The translations under genes and the position numbers were made by a program. The notes under the pieces are model-generated. The model saw only the letters and a list, made by a program, of their open reading frames with translations. It was not told the origin of the DNA and searched no databases. Source: Umbilicaria muhlenbergii (Eukaryota; Ascomycota; Lecanoromycetes; Umbilicariales; Umbilicariaceae). From it: a stretch of 64,000 nucleotides of DNA. The stretch's first letter is position 1. Every line of letters begins with the position of its first letter. The stretch covers positions 2,662,808 to 2,726,807 of the forward strand of contig KK106983.1 of NCBI GenBank assembly GCA_000611775.1, read 5' to 3'. Below, one piece after another: positions 1 through 12,129 of the stretch.

Positions 1-2031
1 CAAATTGGTGAACAACGAAATTTCCTGGAAAGTGAGGTCGTGTACTGTTGACAATCAGCGGACGTGGACAAGCTTTAGGGGATACCTGTCAAGGTAACTG
101 CCTGGATCTGAAGGATCACGTGAAGGATCACGTACATGATTGCCTCTTCTCCAAATTCTTGAGTGGCTGGAAGAGCTTCTTAGCAGACTCTTCATAGAAG
201 CTTGTAACGAAGGACTCCGTTTGAGGGTTTGAGGACGCATTGCTGCGTAGTTTGGAGAGGAAGTCATTGTTTGCTCTACCAAGAGCATCTTGTGAAGGCT
301 GGTTTGTCGATGGATCCAGCAACACCTTGATAGCATCCGCGGCTTGGGCTTTGACACCATGGTCGACTTCCACGAGTAGAAGTTCGATTAGAGTGTCAGT
401 TAAAGGCGTCTTCTTCTCATTGATAGCCTTGAAAATGTAAGCGCGCACCATGCTAGGATCGTGGTCTATCATTGCAACAAGTATATCCGTCCCAGCAACT
501 CGGATTGACGAATCCTTATTTAGCAGGGCGAACGTGATTACGCTGAGGAGACCATTCTGGACAAAATTGGTGTACAATGTTGCCCTGGCAGGTGCTTGCA
601 GATTCTTCGCAATGGCGCAACACTGCTGAATGAAGCATACAGCATCTTTCTTCCGCTTCAGATCCACCTCTGGAGACTCGATAATACCGAACAAATCCTT
701 TAGGAATACGGTGTTTGCTTGCAGATGAGACACTATATCGACTTGATTGAAGAAGATGAGAGAATTGAGCACGGAGAAAGTAGGATCATCGAGTATGCGA
801 GCAAGGACAACATCCTTTAGGTATTGCAATCGCCATGTCGAGTGGATCTTCTTCTTGATGATGGGATCGTCGATGGGGACAACCTCCTTGTACCTTGACT
901 TGTCTCTGAGATATTGTCGATGATTTGCCTTGTAATTGGGGAAATCCGGATCGTCTAAAGGTGGCAGAACCGGTCAGCCACGTTTATAACCCTGCACGTT
1001 GAGTACTTACACTCCAATGCGCCCACCACGCCAAGCACAATATTGTCACTAACAACGTGCTCGATGATTTGCGTGTCGTTAAGCAAGATGAGCGTCTTCA
1101 TGATCCTGCATAGGCGATGCAGCTCTGGCAAAGCTTCTAGATCTTCTGCAATGCTGACCAAGGGTAGCATCTTCTGGATGTAGTTGTCGTTTATCACGAA
1201 CTTCGATAATGAATCTCGACCGGCTGGCGTTGTACTTGCTACATGCATCATCTGTTCGATCTCGCTCAGGTTCCCCATCTCTGGAGGTGGCAGTACCACT
1301 GGGTTTGGGAAGCCGTCCATAGCGTCGTCCGAGAGCGCATCATCTGTAGCATTACACATGTGCTTAGCAAAGTCTCCTAAAATACAAGACCCAGCAACAA
1401 CTTTCAGCCAGAGGTTCTTCAAGAAGGAGTGAGTGTACCTGGACCTCCCAGAGACAGCAGCTGCTGTTGCACCTGATAGACGAAGTCCCTGCGCAACGCA
1501 AATGTCAATTACGATTCCATCACGCAACGCGGCATCACTACAAGAGCCAGCTCTTCAAACAGGAGACACTCACCATATCGCGGCGCAACCTTCAGCTTCT
1601 TGGAAGCTCAAGGCCATGTCGGTCCCACTCGGTTCGGTCCATACAATCAGCGTATCTAGGGCCCATCAGCCGAAATTCTTGCTTCCAGCAACTCTGCCTA
1701 TGATACCTTGCTGTTTCTGGTAGCCGTCATCTTTGCCAATCCTCGTCTCCAACAGCATGCGCTCCGGTTGATCTTCCGACTCAACATATATGCGCGACTC
1801 ATCCTGTACGTTATCATCAGCCCCGTATGCTCGCAAACATAGCGACTGGCAGAAGGGCTCTTAAAAGCGCAATTTGGGATCCATCCTTGGATGTCGCTGG
1901 AGTGAGGCGTGTCTTACATTGACGATCTGACCGGTACAAAAGCCCGTGCCCCGGTCGAACCAGTCATTATTCCGGAGCTCATAGACCTTGACCCTCTTCT
2001 TGTCGTTGGGCGGTGGCACCGCCAATGCCAT
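1..2031 (-). CDS. PSY2: Protein phosphatase 4 regulatory subunit 3 (SMEK/PSY2 family), C-terminus cut by window edge
   Basis: This gene encodes the targeting subunit of protein phosphatase 4, which in fungi and animals directs PP4 to DNA-damage and other phosphoproteins in the nucleus. Seven exons read continuously on the minus strand: 2031-1918, 1803-1707, 1655-1574, 1488-1439, 1376-1011, 954-136 and 44-1. The N-terminus has the EVH1/PH-like domain hallmark [18 protein letters not shown] (residues about 13-30) followed by [12 protein letters not shown]. The central SMEK (DUF625) armadillo-type region contains [18 protein letters not shown] and a run of helices to 136. The last visible exon resumes with the family-typical [13 protein letters not shown], so the protein continues beyond base 1. 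I chose ATG 2031 because it gives the family's N-terminus; an upstream in-frame GTG at 2046 is unlikely. All introns keep frame and have GT-AG ends. Confidence 0.95.
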
Positions 2032-5000
2032 AGCAAGAACCGTCACTTGACCCCTCAGCCCTCCGATTGGGTCTCAACAAGCCCTTTCGGAGGGTGACGA
2101 GGTGTTGTCGTGATGCGCCCGGGGGCAGGTGGGCCGACGTGTGATGTCAAACTTCCACACACACGCCGCGGCTGTTAAGCGCGCAGAGACTTCGTTGCGA
2201 TAGAGCACGCGACCGTGGCAGTCAGCGCGGCGCAGTTGTTCGGGGATCAAGGAGGATGGAGAGGCGCGGGGAGGCCTCGCGATGAGGGATCTCGAATGAT
2301 GAAGGGAGCGACGGCGGGTGTGTTGTTACTTTCGAGGTCGGTATCTCGCGCGATGCATCTGCGGCTCAGGAGGTTAGGTCTAAAGCGGGCTGACGTCTTT
2401 CGCCATCCGGGGTCCGGCCCAATAGCTTTTCCGGAGCGGCGGGGCCGCGGACTCCTCCGGCCACGCGAGCTTACTCATTCAAACCACGGGTCAGATACAT
2501 CTCCCAGTCCGGGGGGATCAGAGTCATCAGGGAATCATTCTTTACTGGTGCTACCATGATGGAAATGGCGTTCATACTTCTATCAAGAGCTTGTCAGAAG
2601 TCGAAAAGAATGGCCCGGCCTTGGAAAGACCAAGAGGTCTGTTCCCTTTTGAAACGGCGGTCGCTGTTTCATCGTGAAGACTCTCTGTTACAAAGAAAAC
2701 GTGCATTCTAAAAATACCTTAAGATGGGTTTCTATGTTAGTATGCCAGCATGCTTCGATAACAATTCATATCTTGATAAATATGCGGATATTGAAAGTGG
2801 TCCAAAGTAGAAGTCAAGTTTGCACAATTGTTAATTATGACATCTACCAGCACCTTCCACAGGAGATAAGAACCCTAAAATTTAATAACAAGACTTACTG
2901 TGCACGGCAGCTCGGCATGTCTCAGATGTTCAACTTGTAATCCTACAAAGGATGCCCATACATACAGCTGAAGCATATGGTAAGGACTGGTCTTCTTCGT
3001 GCTTCAGGACCCTGGTGATCATGGTTTACGATCAGATGTACAGACTCCATTCCAGCCATCGAGTGTGTGGCGGGCGTGTACATAAAATAAGTTGCATCCT
3101 CCGCTGAGGGTCCCCTCGACAATCAACACGGTTTGGGACCGATTAATACAAAGATGGTAGAAGCCATGGATGCCTACAACATTTACGACAACGGTTTAGA
3201 CATACCGCTTTCGCTGTTGTAGCATCGAGAGGGGCCCCAGCTGGAGACTGCCACGTATTTGTACATAGGCCTGGTGCTTGGAATTTCAACATCATCAGCA
3301 GAAGCGTTTCTGAATCAAGGTCAGGATCAGCAGATACGACTACGCCTGACTGTCAATCCGAGCTTCCCGAAGTTGGAAAGGTATAAATACTTTGCGTCAA
3401 AAAGATACTATATATACGATCGAATTGTCCCTCGCCCGACGTTGGCCGATATTAGAGGCAAAGCGACGAGGATAGTCTGTACGGTGAGTTGTTGTCAGTG
3501 TGGCGGGGAGTGGAATCCGTTGGAGCGCATTAAAGAGATCATCCAGCTGAAGGAGCAGTGGACATCAGGGCGTTCTGGGCGAGCGTTTCTCGAACACGTT
3601 CACATCGAACAATGGGAGCCACCTTCTGAAAGATGCATGTCAGCTGAAAGCGCCCAATGCAAGAAGAAAGCTGTTGTTGATGCCGTTAAAGGTTGTGCCT
3701 CGCGACAACGTCCAGTCAGATGCCCGTGCTCGATAGACACAGTACTCCGAAACGGTACGACAGTGTGTTACTCATAGAATATGCAGAGCCTGGTATTCCG
3801 TACCTCCGTACATAGCAGCCTAAGAGACCTGTCGGCTGTCGTTGACTCCGAGTACCTTGGGACTCGGAGTTCCTGGGGGCTCTTGTTCGGTGATAGTCAG
3901 CCTCCAGACGTTACGCCACCACGGAAGGCTCAGGTACCCCAGCCAGCGGCAGGCTGACAACGCATCAACGTGAGACATCACATACGATGAGATGATCTGC
4001 GACTCGTGTAGCCTTATAGATGGCGGTGCCCAACTTCCCAAGGCCCAGGTGCAACCGTGGGGGGATTTGGCTTGCGGACGAACCATCGCGATCCATCGAG
4101 CCAGGGGTCTTGTATTTTGGCCTGCCTTTGGTATGACAAAGATCTTGGTTGTTGGGATGAAGCTATGCGAAAAGGAAAGATATTGAAACACTCTAATCCA
4201 CTGGGTGGTTTTATCTTCCGTGATCCCCGTTCTCGCGAGTCACGACGTAATCTTTAACCTGGAAGATACCTTAGGCTAGTACCTAAGTTTATCGTCGCAC
4301 TCTGCCGGTAGCGTAAAGGATGTACTTGAAATGGGACCGGGACTCCTGCTTCTGATGCTGTTGCCAGGATCTGGTCGTCGCAAGAACATCCAATTATTGT
4401 CTCGGCGTGCATGCCGAGAGGAAGGCAAAGGCAGAGGCATTCCATGATTTCACCACTCTCGCCTTGCCATTTGTACTGTTTCGCTGTTGCAACAATGAAT
4501 GCTCGACTTGGGGTATTGGCTAATCGACCGCTGGCTACCCCTCCGACTTTCCAGCTCGACGACGCCTGTACATAAGGTAGTCGTCCCTCTCTAGCAGAGC
4601 CAGTAGAGGATTAGTACCGCAAGGATTTGCAACGTGGATCTCTCAAACAGGAAGAACCGGGGACGCTTCGTTTTGCTTATGCTTTCCGCTTGGGAGCTAA
4701 ATCCCGTCGCGGATCCGACGATCCCCTGCCTCACTCCCTGCAGGCTTTTACATCTACGTACCTTAGTCCTCCTTATGGCCCATCTCCCTGACCCTCCAGA
4801 GCGCGCGCCCGCGCGCACATGGACTGCACATGGGTGCCAGGCTGGCAGCCTGCCAGAGCCCGGACGCCATCACCTCGCGAACTTTGATCTGCACCGCTAG
4901 CACGATGGGCATTAGGGCCTTGTCTTTGTCACTCCATCCCCTTTGGTCAGTCGAGCAGTATTGCGCGGCCAACGGGCCTTGCGGCTCGACTGTTCGAGTG

Positions 5001-5667
5001 CACCCTAAATCCAAAAAGGGGCATGCCCCAGTCGTTACCGATGGCGCCCCTTGCAAATCTCGATCGTCCTTCGACCGTGGATGGCTCCAGAACCGAGGGC
5101 CGCCCCAGGATGCTTCAGCCTACTCGTATAGGCTGCAGCAGTGGGGATATTCGCAACAGCGGAACGTCTCAGCCAACTGAAGGGTCAGATAAGCTGAGCG
5201 CCGTGCAGCTACATAATCTTTTGAGCGCCAGGCTAGCCACCTCTTACCCCATCCACGACAACACGAGCACCAGCATTACCGCTCTGCTCCCCAACCCTTG
5301 CTTGCCCGCATCCCATTACTGCACCTATTCCACGCTCGCTGAATTACTTGCTGCAGGCAGGGCTGCGACATTCACTTCCGAAGTACTTTTACTTGCAGAT
5401 ATCTCCGTCCCCAGAACATCATCTGCCTCTACCAGAGATCGACCCTTGAGACATCCGACCCCTACCTTCGACACCTTACTTTCATTAACGAACACCACAC
5501 ACAGGCCGTCAAGCGCCGCCAGTATCGTCACACATATACTCGCTTGCTGGGTTTGTGCGGCAAAGTGCTAAAGGGACGAACATATCCCCGGACGGATCCC
5601 TCCTCTTCCTTCCTCTTCACCCGTCTCAGCAATCACCCTCATCCCCACCGCTTTTCTCTACGTCAAC
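2032..5667. other. Intergenic region between PSY2 and the 5668 gene
   Basis: No gene can be supported here. The left part must hold the PSY2 promoter, transcribed leftward. Bases 5200-5667 are pyrimidine-rich and look like the promoter and 5' leader of the rightward gene at 5668. An open frame at 3259-3777 begins only with a non-ATG codon and resembles no family I know. A short GC-rich palindromic run lies near 4798-4816. Confidence 0.5.
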
Positions 5668-6479
5668 ATGTCTATCTTTTCAAAGATCAGGGGTGCAAAG
5701 AAGGCCGCCGAAAAGCACAAGGGAGCCAAGACACAAGAGAAAGTTGCTGAGGAGAAGGCCGCCCCTTACCACCATGTACCAACGCATGCCGCCATCGACG
5801 CCTTGTCGGGTGCTCCTTCGAGTTGGAAGGCCGAAGACAGGAGTGCCATCAAAGCGCATCACAAGAGAAGAAGTGCCTTGAACAGGAATAGCAGCAATCT
5901 ATCTACGGTTCCCGCGATGAACAGGAGCAGCAGCTACAACGGCTCCGAGTGGGGATTGGCCCCGGTGCTAGAGCCAAGGAAGTCTCACCTCGGCCATCCT
6001 GGCCATCAGTCCCATCTAGGCTACCAGGCCGACGCTGGCTCCCCTATTGGCAAGAGCCCCCTCTCCAGCAACGGTATGCACCTACGCCGTGGCGAGCAGA
6101 CAAACAGTTGATGCTGACCAAAAACGCAGAGATCTCGCCCATTCCATCGTCCGGCGTGTCCGCGTCCTCCTCTTCGTCATCACGTAAGTCATCGCTACGG
6201 ATCCGACTCCCTGGTCCCGTTCTGATATTGACCGTCTTTCCAGAAGTGCTTGAGCTTCCTGCTCGTACTCGATCTGCGCGTACCAGACCGGAGAGCAACA
6301 TCTTTGATCATATCCACAAAAGCACCCACCGGAAAGTCGGAGAGGCTCCGATGTGGGATGTGGCACCTACCCGGCCAACGGTACATGGATCCACCACCCC
6401 TGCCGCTGCGGCTCCGGTCTCTCCGAAGAAGAGGAGCTGGGGGTTCAACAAGAAGAACACCGCAGTTGCCGCTCACTAA
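5668..6479 (+). CDS. Small basic conserved fungal protein of unknown function
   Basis: Three exons (5668-6073, 6130-6183, 6244-6479) give a 231-residue protein. The first intron has GTATGC, a GCTGAC branch site and an ACGCAG acceptor; the second is 60 bp with GTAAGT and TTTCCAG. The N-terminus MSIFSKIRGAKKAAEKHK is a basic, amphipathic-looking helix, followed by a VPTHAAIDALSGAPSSWK block that I recall as common in uncharacterised proteins of filamentous ascomycetes. The rest is Ser/His/Pro-rich and probably disordered, ending in a basic SPKKRSWGFNKK tail. I do not recognise a catalytic domain. The 60-bp second intron is a multiple of three and has no stop, so a retained-intron isoform would also be open. 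The function is unknown; a membrane-associated or scaffold role would only be a guess from the basic N-terminus. Confidence 0.8.
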
Positions 6480-8230
6480 ACTTAGCCAGGAGGCTTCAGG
6501 CTGGGCGGAAAGCGCTTTTGTTCAGTCCAATGCCGACGACTTTCTTTAATGTTCTGCTTGAGGTAATTCGGACTTGGGTGGGAAACAACCGCAGGCACTT
6601 GGGCACGGCGGCGTGGAATTTAGATCTCTGGGACGGAACGCTGTCTTTTGGTCGGGCGTTGATTAACATGGCGTCAATTTATACACAGCGGTTTGTTGGC
6701 CGGGCCGGACCCATGTATGGGAGGCAATGGATTAAGGAAGGATACAATGCACGAAGTACTACACAGAAACAGCGCAAGCGTTGGATACAACATGCAAAGC
6801 GACCATACAATCTCGTCTTGCACCCAAATACATTTTGAAGGCGAACTCCCATTGCCCTGCGGGCCTGTTGAAGTTGTTTACATCCAGGTCTTTCACAAGC
6901 CTGTGACGTTGTCCATCTGGGTGGGTCCCATAAGTGTATAAAATCTTTTGCAGCACACAAGGATGAAGCGGCAAGGTATCAATCTCGATAAGCTAAGAGC
7001 AAGTTAACGATGCCGATAAATCAAGGTGCTGGCCGGGAAGGCAAAAGAAGAGGCTCTTGGCACCTTCTCGAATCTCGATTGAGTCGATGCCGCTTGCTGG
7101 ATGCCCACTGTACAGACTTTTAGACTACTTTATCGGTGCGGAGAAAAGAGGATGAAACTGGGAAGCGGGTTAGGTGGCAGCAGTGTGCGTCGCGATTGGG
7201 CACATTGATCGAATGTCAAACGTGCCAATGCTTGGACAGCCCTTTTCGTCAATCGAAGATCGATTCCATGCTTCCTCCGCTGTTGGCGAAGTCACTTGGT
7301 TGCACTGGGTCCTGACAACCTCAATCGTGATGAGGCTACCTTACGTCCTCGCCGACGGTGGGTTTTCTGCCTACCCACCGCATCCAAAGCAGCCGGCCTG
7401 TGGGAATCATATTGATAGCGCACGTGAAAGACGCCGAAGCGATATCGAGATGTGCATACCCTATCACGCCTATGCGGTGGAACATCACCTTCGCTGTTTT
7501 CCGACGTCTTCTGCGTGGTGCCGTTGGGACGGATTGGACATTCCGGACGTGAAGCACGTGGAGGAGGGTGCGCGCCTTACCTTGGGCCAAGCCATCAGGC
7601 TCAACCATTGGGACTCTAGAAGCATTCCACTCAATCCGAATCGACTGCCTTAGCACGTCACGGTCCCGACTCGCAAGCCATGAGCGGGCAGGCGTAGGGT
7701 CACCATCAATGGCACTTTTACCCAGGGAACACTCAGCATCGCAAAGCACCAAGCCAGGCCTTAAGGATATGAATTCTGTCAATCTTTAGAAGCTGTTGAG
7801 CTCTATAATCCGCAGTAGCAAGGTTTCCAGATACGTATTGCAGTCGATTATTAATTCATTGCTGGGGGCCGCCTGGATCCGTTTCCTTGGAACTGCCACT
7901 TGACTCGACGCGACGCCTGGGGGGCGAGACGGAAGATGGGAAAATATCCAGCCGAGCTCGCTTCGCACAGATCCTCTGCGTGCCTTAGCCGCCAAACTGG
8001 ACTGACGAGACATGAGCGAATCCTGCCCCTCCATCCAAAACAGTTAGCGCCAAGCACGCCCTAAAAACGCCCGAAAAACGCCCGAGCTTTCCACATTTTC
8101 ACGCCTGCTCTGATTGCGGAAAACCAGGGCTCTCTGCCCTATCAGAACTCCGCAGCATCTCCCTGTGAGTCCCAATCGATCGAATCGGAGCCGCCCAATA
8201 GCCCTAAGTCGCTACTGCACTCCTCCTGGC
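6480..8230. other. Intergenic region, no supported gene
   Basis: Overlapping open frames on both strands (7174-7653 plus, 7336-7782 minus) have no recognisable domain or splice context and look like chance. Bases 8040-8230 probably carry the promoter and leader of the transporter gene at 8231. Confidence 0.5.
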
Positions 8231-9677
8231 ATGGCAAGCCACCGAGCGCCCTTCCCCGACCCCGGAACCCCCGCCTTCGAGGTCCCAGAGTTCACTTACC
8301 CCGCCACCAAGACCGGTGGCGATAAGACAGCGAGAGGGGCAGCTGCGGCCGTAGACGCTCCCCAGGGGTCGTCGTCGAGTAGTTCGCCGCCGGTGCATGG
8401 GGCGCCGAAATTGGTGGATGCCAACGGTAATGCGGACGGGTATGAGGGGGCCCCGACGACGACTGCTGTGGATGAGATTGACCAGAGTAAGGGAGGCTGG
8501 TTTGCGTATGTGAGGACGAGGGACTTTTATATCGTGCTTACGCTTGGGTGAGGACGCAGATCTCTCCTTTGCGCAATGAAGAGGAGAAGGCGCGTATAGG
8601 GACGGTAGCTGACTGGGTCGACTCCAGACAAATATTGGCCCTGTGCATCACTTCGACCAACACCTTTTCTGGCCTCCTCGCTGGAGAGGGCACCTCCATT
8701 CCGGCGTTCCAGACGTTTTTCAACTATGTTCTGCTCAATCTCATATACACTTCCTATACGATATACCGCTACGGGTTCAAGGGATATGGCAGGTTTCTCC
8801 TTAAAGACGGTTGGAAATGTGCGTCTCGTTTCATTCCTCCATACATTCGGCTTCTCTCGCGCGGTTGCTGACAAACGTGGCAGACATCATCCTCTCGTTC
8901 CTCGACGTGGAAGGCAACTACTTCACCGTGCTGGCGTACCGATACACGACGATCCTATCAGCCCAACTGATCAACTTCTTCGCCATCGTCCTCGTCGTCA
9001 TCATCTCCTTCTCCATCCTCCACGTCCGCTACCACCCGGCTCAAATCACCGGCATCCTCATCTGCGTGGGCGGAATGGGCATCCTCTTAGCCTCCGACCA
9101 CATTACGGGCGCCAACGGCGGCGACATCAGTTCCCACAATCAGATGAAGGGGGACCTGTTCGCGTTGGCGGGAGCGACATTTTACGGCGTGAGCAATGTG
9201 GTCGAGGAGTTCTTGGTCAGCAAGAGGCCGCTTTATGAAGTGGTGGGGCAATTGGGGTTTTGGGGCATGCTGATCAATGGGACGCAAGCGGGGATTTTCG
9301 ATCGGGCGTCGTTCCGTAGCGCTACTTGGAATGGGGCTGTGGGCGGATACATCGTCGGTTATACCCTCTGCCTCTCGATCTTCTACTCTCTCGCACCGCT
9401 CATGTTTCGCCTGGCGAGTGCGGCCTTCTTCAACATCAGTCTGCTGACGGGGAATTTTTGGGGCGTGGTGATTGGGGTTAAGGTGTTCGGGTTGCATATC
9501 CATTGGATGTATCCGATCGCGTTTGTGTGTATTATTGGGGGCTTGGTGGTTTACTTTGTGGGGAAGAAGGTGTTAGGGGAAGCGAGGAAGCCGTGGTTGG
9601 GAAGGAACCAGGAGCGGGGCGTTAGTGGGGTGGGGACCGCGAGGAGGAAGGCGGAGAGGCCGGATGTGATTGTGTAG
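8231..9677 (+). CDS. SLC35F1/F2/F6-type (DUF914) solute carrier family 35 membrane transporter
   Basis: Three exons (8231-8547, 8628-8818, 8884-9677) encode 433 residues. A disordered Ser/Gly/Pro-rich N-terminal segment of about 90 residues is followed by about ten hydrophobic helices. The hallmark stretches of the DUF914 branch of the drug/metabolite transporter superfamily are visible: LALCITSTNTFSGLLA in helix 1, FLDVEGNYFTVLAYRYT after helix 2 and GATFYGVSNVVEEFLV in the second half. The C-terminal tail is short and basic. Family members sit in plasma or endomembranes; substrates are poorly defined (human SLC35F2 imports a small drug; others are orphan), so the substrate here is unknown. 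Introns have GTGAGG and GTGCGT donors with in-frame joins. ATG 8231 is the first methionine in the leader and gives a sensible N-terminus. Confidence 0.93.
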
Positions 9678-12129
9678 ATTTTCGGTGATTGGGGGGTTGA
9701 CGGTGGTGGGAGGTAGAAAGAGGTGGCATTTGCTGTGAATAAATGTCTGGGACGGCTGTATATACATTCTTGCTGTTGAGTATATATACATTCTTGCTGT
9801 TGAGTATATATACACACTTGGAGAAATCTAGGACAGAGTACGAAATCTCTTCACCATCACCTCAGATATCGTAAACTAGTACCAGATCACATCTCCCTAT
9901 CTCCAACATCCATCTCGCCGTATACCGAAAACAAACAATTAAACACGTACACTCAACCAAGTCCTACTCAGGACTTCCCTTTTTACTTATCTCTTAGTCA
10001 TCACCCCCCCCTCCCCATTCCACAACCACCCCCCCCAATCCACTCCCCTACCAGCTACACCACCTTCCCTCCACACAAGTCCCTCCCCTCCCCACCCCAA
10101 CACCACGCCACCACGACGATCCCCGTCCCCGCGCTCGGGCCACACCGTGTGTCAGAAGTGCAGACCGGGCTTCGCTTGGACCCCGTGGCGATCACGCATG
10201 AACCAAACCGCGGATTGAGAAAAGTCTCGGCCTTCCATGACGCCCGTGCCGTTGGGGTTTGTTGCTCGTCTTTGACGGGGGGAACGCACGGCTGGCTTTG
10301 GATGGGAAGGATTGTGGGGGGGGGAAGGATCGGCGGAAGATCGTCCGGGGGAAGGGGGGAGTCGGGATGGTAAAGGGCAGGGGGGTTGGTGTGGTTTGTT
10401 CTCCGTAGATAAGCGGGCTGGGTGGGGGTGGAGGGGAGTTCGAGTGAGGTGCTTGATAGTTTTGCGTTTCTCGATGGGGATCTGTGGAGCTGGCGTGAGT
10501 TGGGGTTTGGTACTGGATGGGGCTTCCTGGGTCGACGGTCGGCGTCTCTGCATTTGGGGAGATGGATGGCGGGGAGGGAAGGCGGAGGTTTTGATGGGTT
10601 GGTGGGAATTTTGTCCACCTGGTTTTACAGTTTTGCTCTCGTGTTTGGCGGTAGTGTAAGGAGGTAAATGACACATCTTTTCGATCTCTGCGTTTGAGTT
10701 GCTGATGATGTGGATCTTGATTCGGTACGATACGATTGCTGATAGTGCAAAGCCCTTGGTGCAGATCCCTACGTTGGTTTCACATAGTGCCGGTTGGAAG
10801 TCCAGGTCAAGTAGATCTGGGCGCCACTTACGGAGGCGCATGTGTGGAACTACCACGCCGATGTATTCTTACACCTGTGGAGTACGCCCCCTGCTTTCTA
10901 TGTGCTCTCCACCCCATGTGCCTATACCGTGCAATGGACCAGCACAAGATCCATCTTTCGCATCAGTCCCGATCATCCCTCCTCTGTTGTCCTCTCGAAT
11001 TTCTGCTCCTACACCCAGACGCCTCTCCTCTCCTTAGCTAATCCTCCCTTCCCCTTTCCCCTCCTCCCACCATCTTCCCTTCCCCTGTCTTCGTCATCCC
11101 TCACTCCCTAGCCTCCATCAAAATCTTCCCATCCACGCCTGCGCTGCATCCGCAGTCGGCCCCGGCCCCTCAAACGCTGCTTGATCTATCGACTCCTGTG
11201 AGGAGGGTAAATGCTCCTATGCGTACCTATCCGGAGAGAAGCTTCACACTGTCAGTACTATATCTTTGATATCATAATGTTCATATGACGTCGCAGAAGA
11301 GAAGAGAACGACGAAGAGGAAAGGACGGAAATGTAGAAAAAAAAAGGATCCTTCCAACCACCAAGCCCGCTTTTCGCTGTATAGTCTTCGAGCACTCTAG
11401 CTAAGAATACACAGTCAATTCAAAGCTATACCAGAGAGCGCCCTCAGAAAACCCAAGCGAAAATTGGTCTCAGTTTCATCGTGCATTTTCATTTTTCATA
11501 TTCATTTCCATGTTCATTCCCTGCCTATCCCTATCAAGGATTTATAAGTACACCACCCCCGGCCCCCAAACCCAGCTCGCCCCATGGACGCATCAAAACC
11601 GCCAGCCGGTCGTTTGCGCTAAAGGTCGCTGGTTGCTCAAGGCAATCCTATAAAAAACCCAGCCCAGCGATGAAAACACGCGGAAGAAAAAAGGTAGAAA
11701 AAGCACCCCCACGACCAAATCCAACCTGTAAGAAAAAACGCCAAGGTGAATTTCATGGGGAACCCTTTCTTTTTTCCCGGCTCTGCAGTAGCTCCCCAAA
11801 AAGGTCATGTTCGCCCTGCCATGCGGTGGCTTTTGTGCGCCGTGTAAGGGAAGAAAACAAGGGAGATGAGCAACGCAGAAATGGTGCGCCGACGAACGGG
11901 TTCTGTCAGAGAACCAATGTTGAAGTGCGGCAAGACCTGACGAAATGCCATAGTAGTCCAAGAAATGCGCACTTGCTAAAGCATGTTTTGAGACCTTGAG
12001 AAGTTTTCACGCGGCAGGCCCCGTGGTGGTTGAGGCTGAAGACAACAAGTCAATGAAGAATGTCGCATAGTGAAGCGAGAACCGACAAACACCGAAGCTG
12101 ATCCAGCAGGCTCGCTGATTGTGTAGAAT
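9678..12129. other. Intergenic region with strand-asymmetric composition
   Basis: The transporter and the nucleotidyltransferase gene converge here, so both 3' untranslated regions must lie within it. Bases 9990-10130 and 10880-11110 are C/T-rich on the plus strand, while 10300-10660 is strongly G-rich. Long open frames through these parts (10055-10856 minus, 10312-10667 plus) are low-complexity by-products of that bias. I see no gene. Confidence 0.5.
9757..9816. repeat. 24-bp tandem repeat, two full units plus a partial
   Basis: The unit is TATATACATTCTTGCTGTTG plus GAG and a flanking TA. It occupies 9757-9780 and 9781-9804, with the start of a third unit to about 9816. It lies about 80 bp after the transporter stop codon, so probably in its 3' untranslated region. 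It is a small minisatellite. Confidence 0.85.

Noticed and set aside
3259-3777. 172-codon open frame
   Set aside because: It starts with a non-ATG codon, has no recognisable motif and no splice or promoter context.
5023-5571. 182-codon open frame upstream of the 5668 gene
   Set aside because: It lies in the pyrimidine-rich leader and its composition reflects that bias; no family resemblance.
10055-10856. Overlapping Pro/His-rich minus-strand frames
   Set aside because: They are products of the G-rich plus strand and are low complexity throughout.
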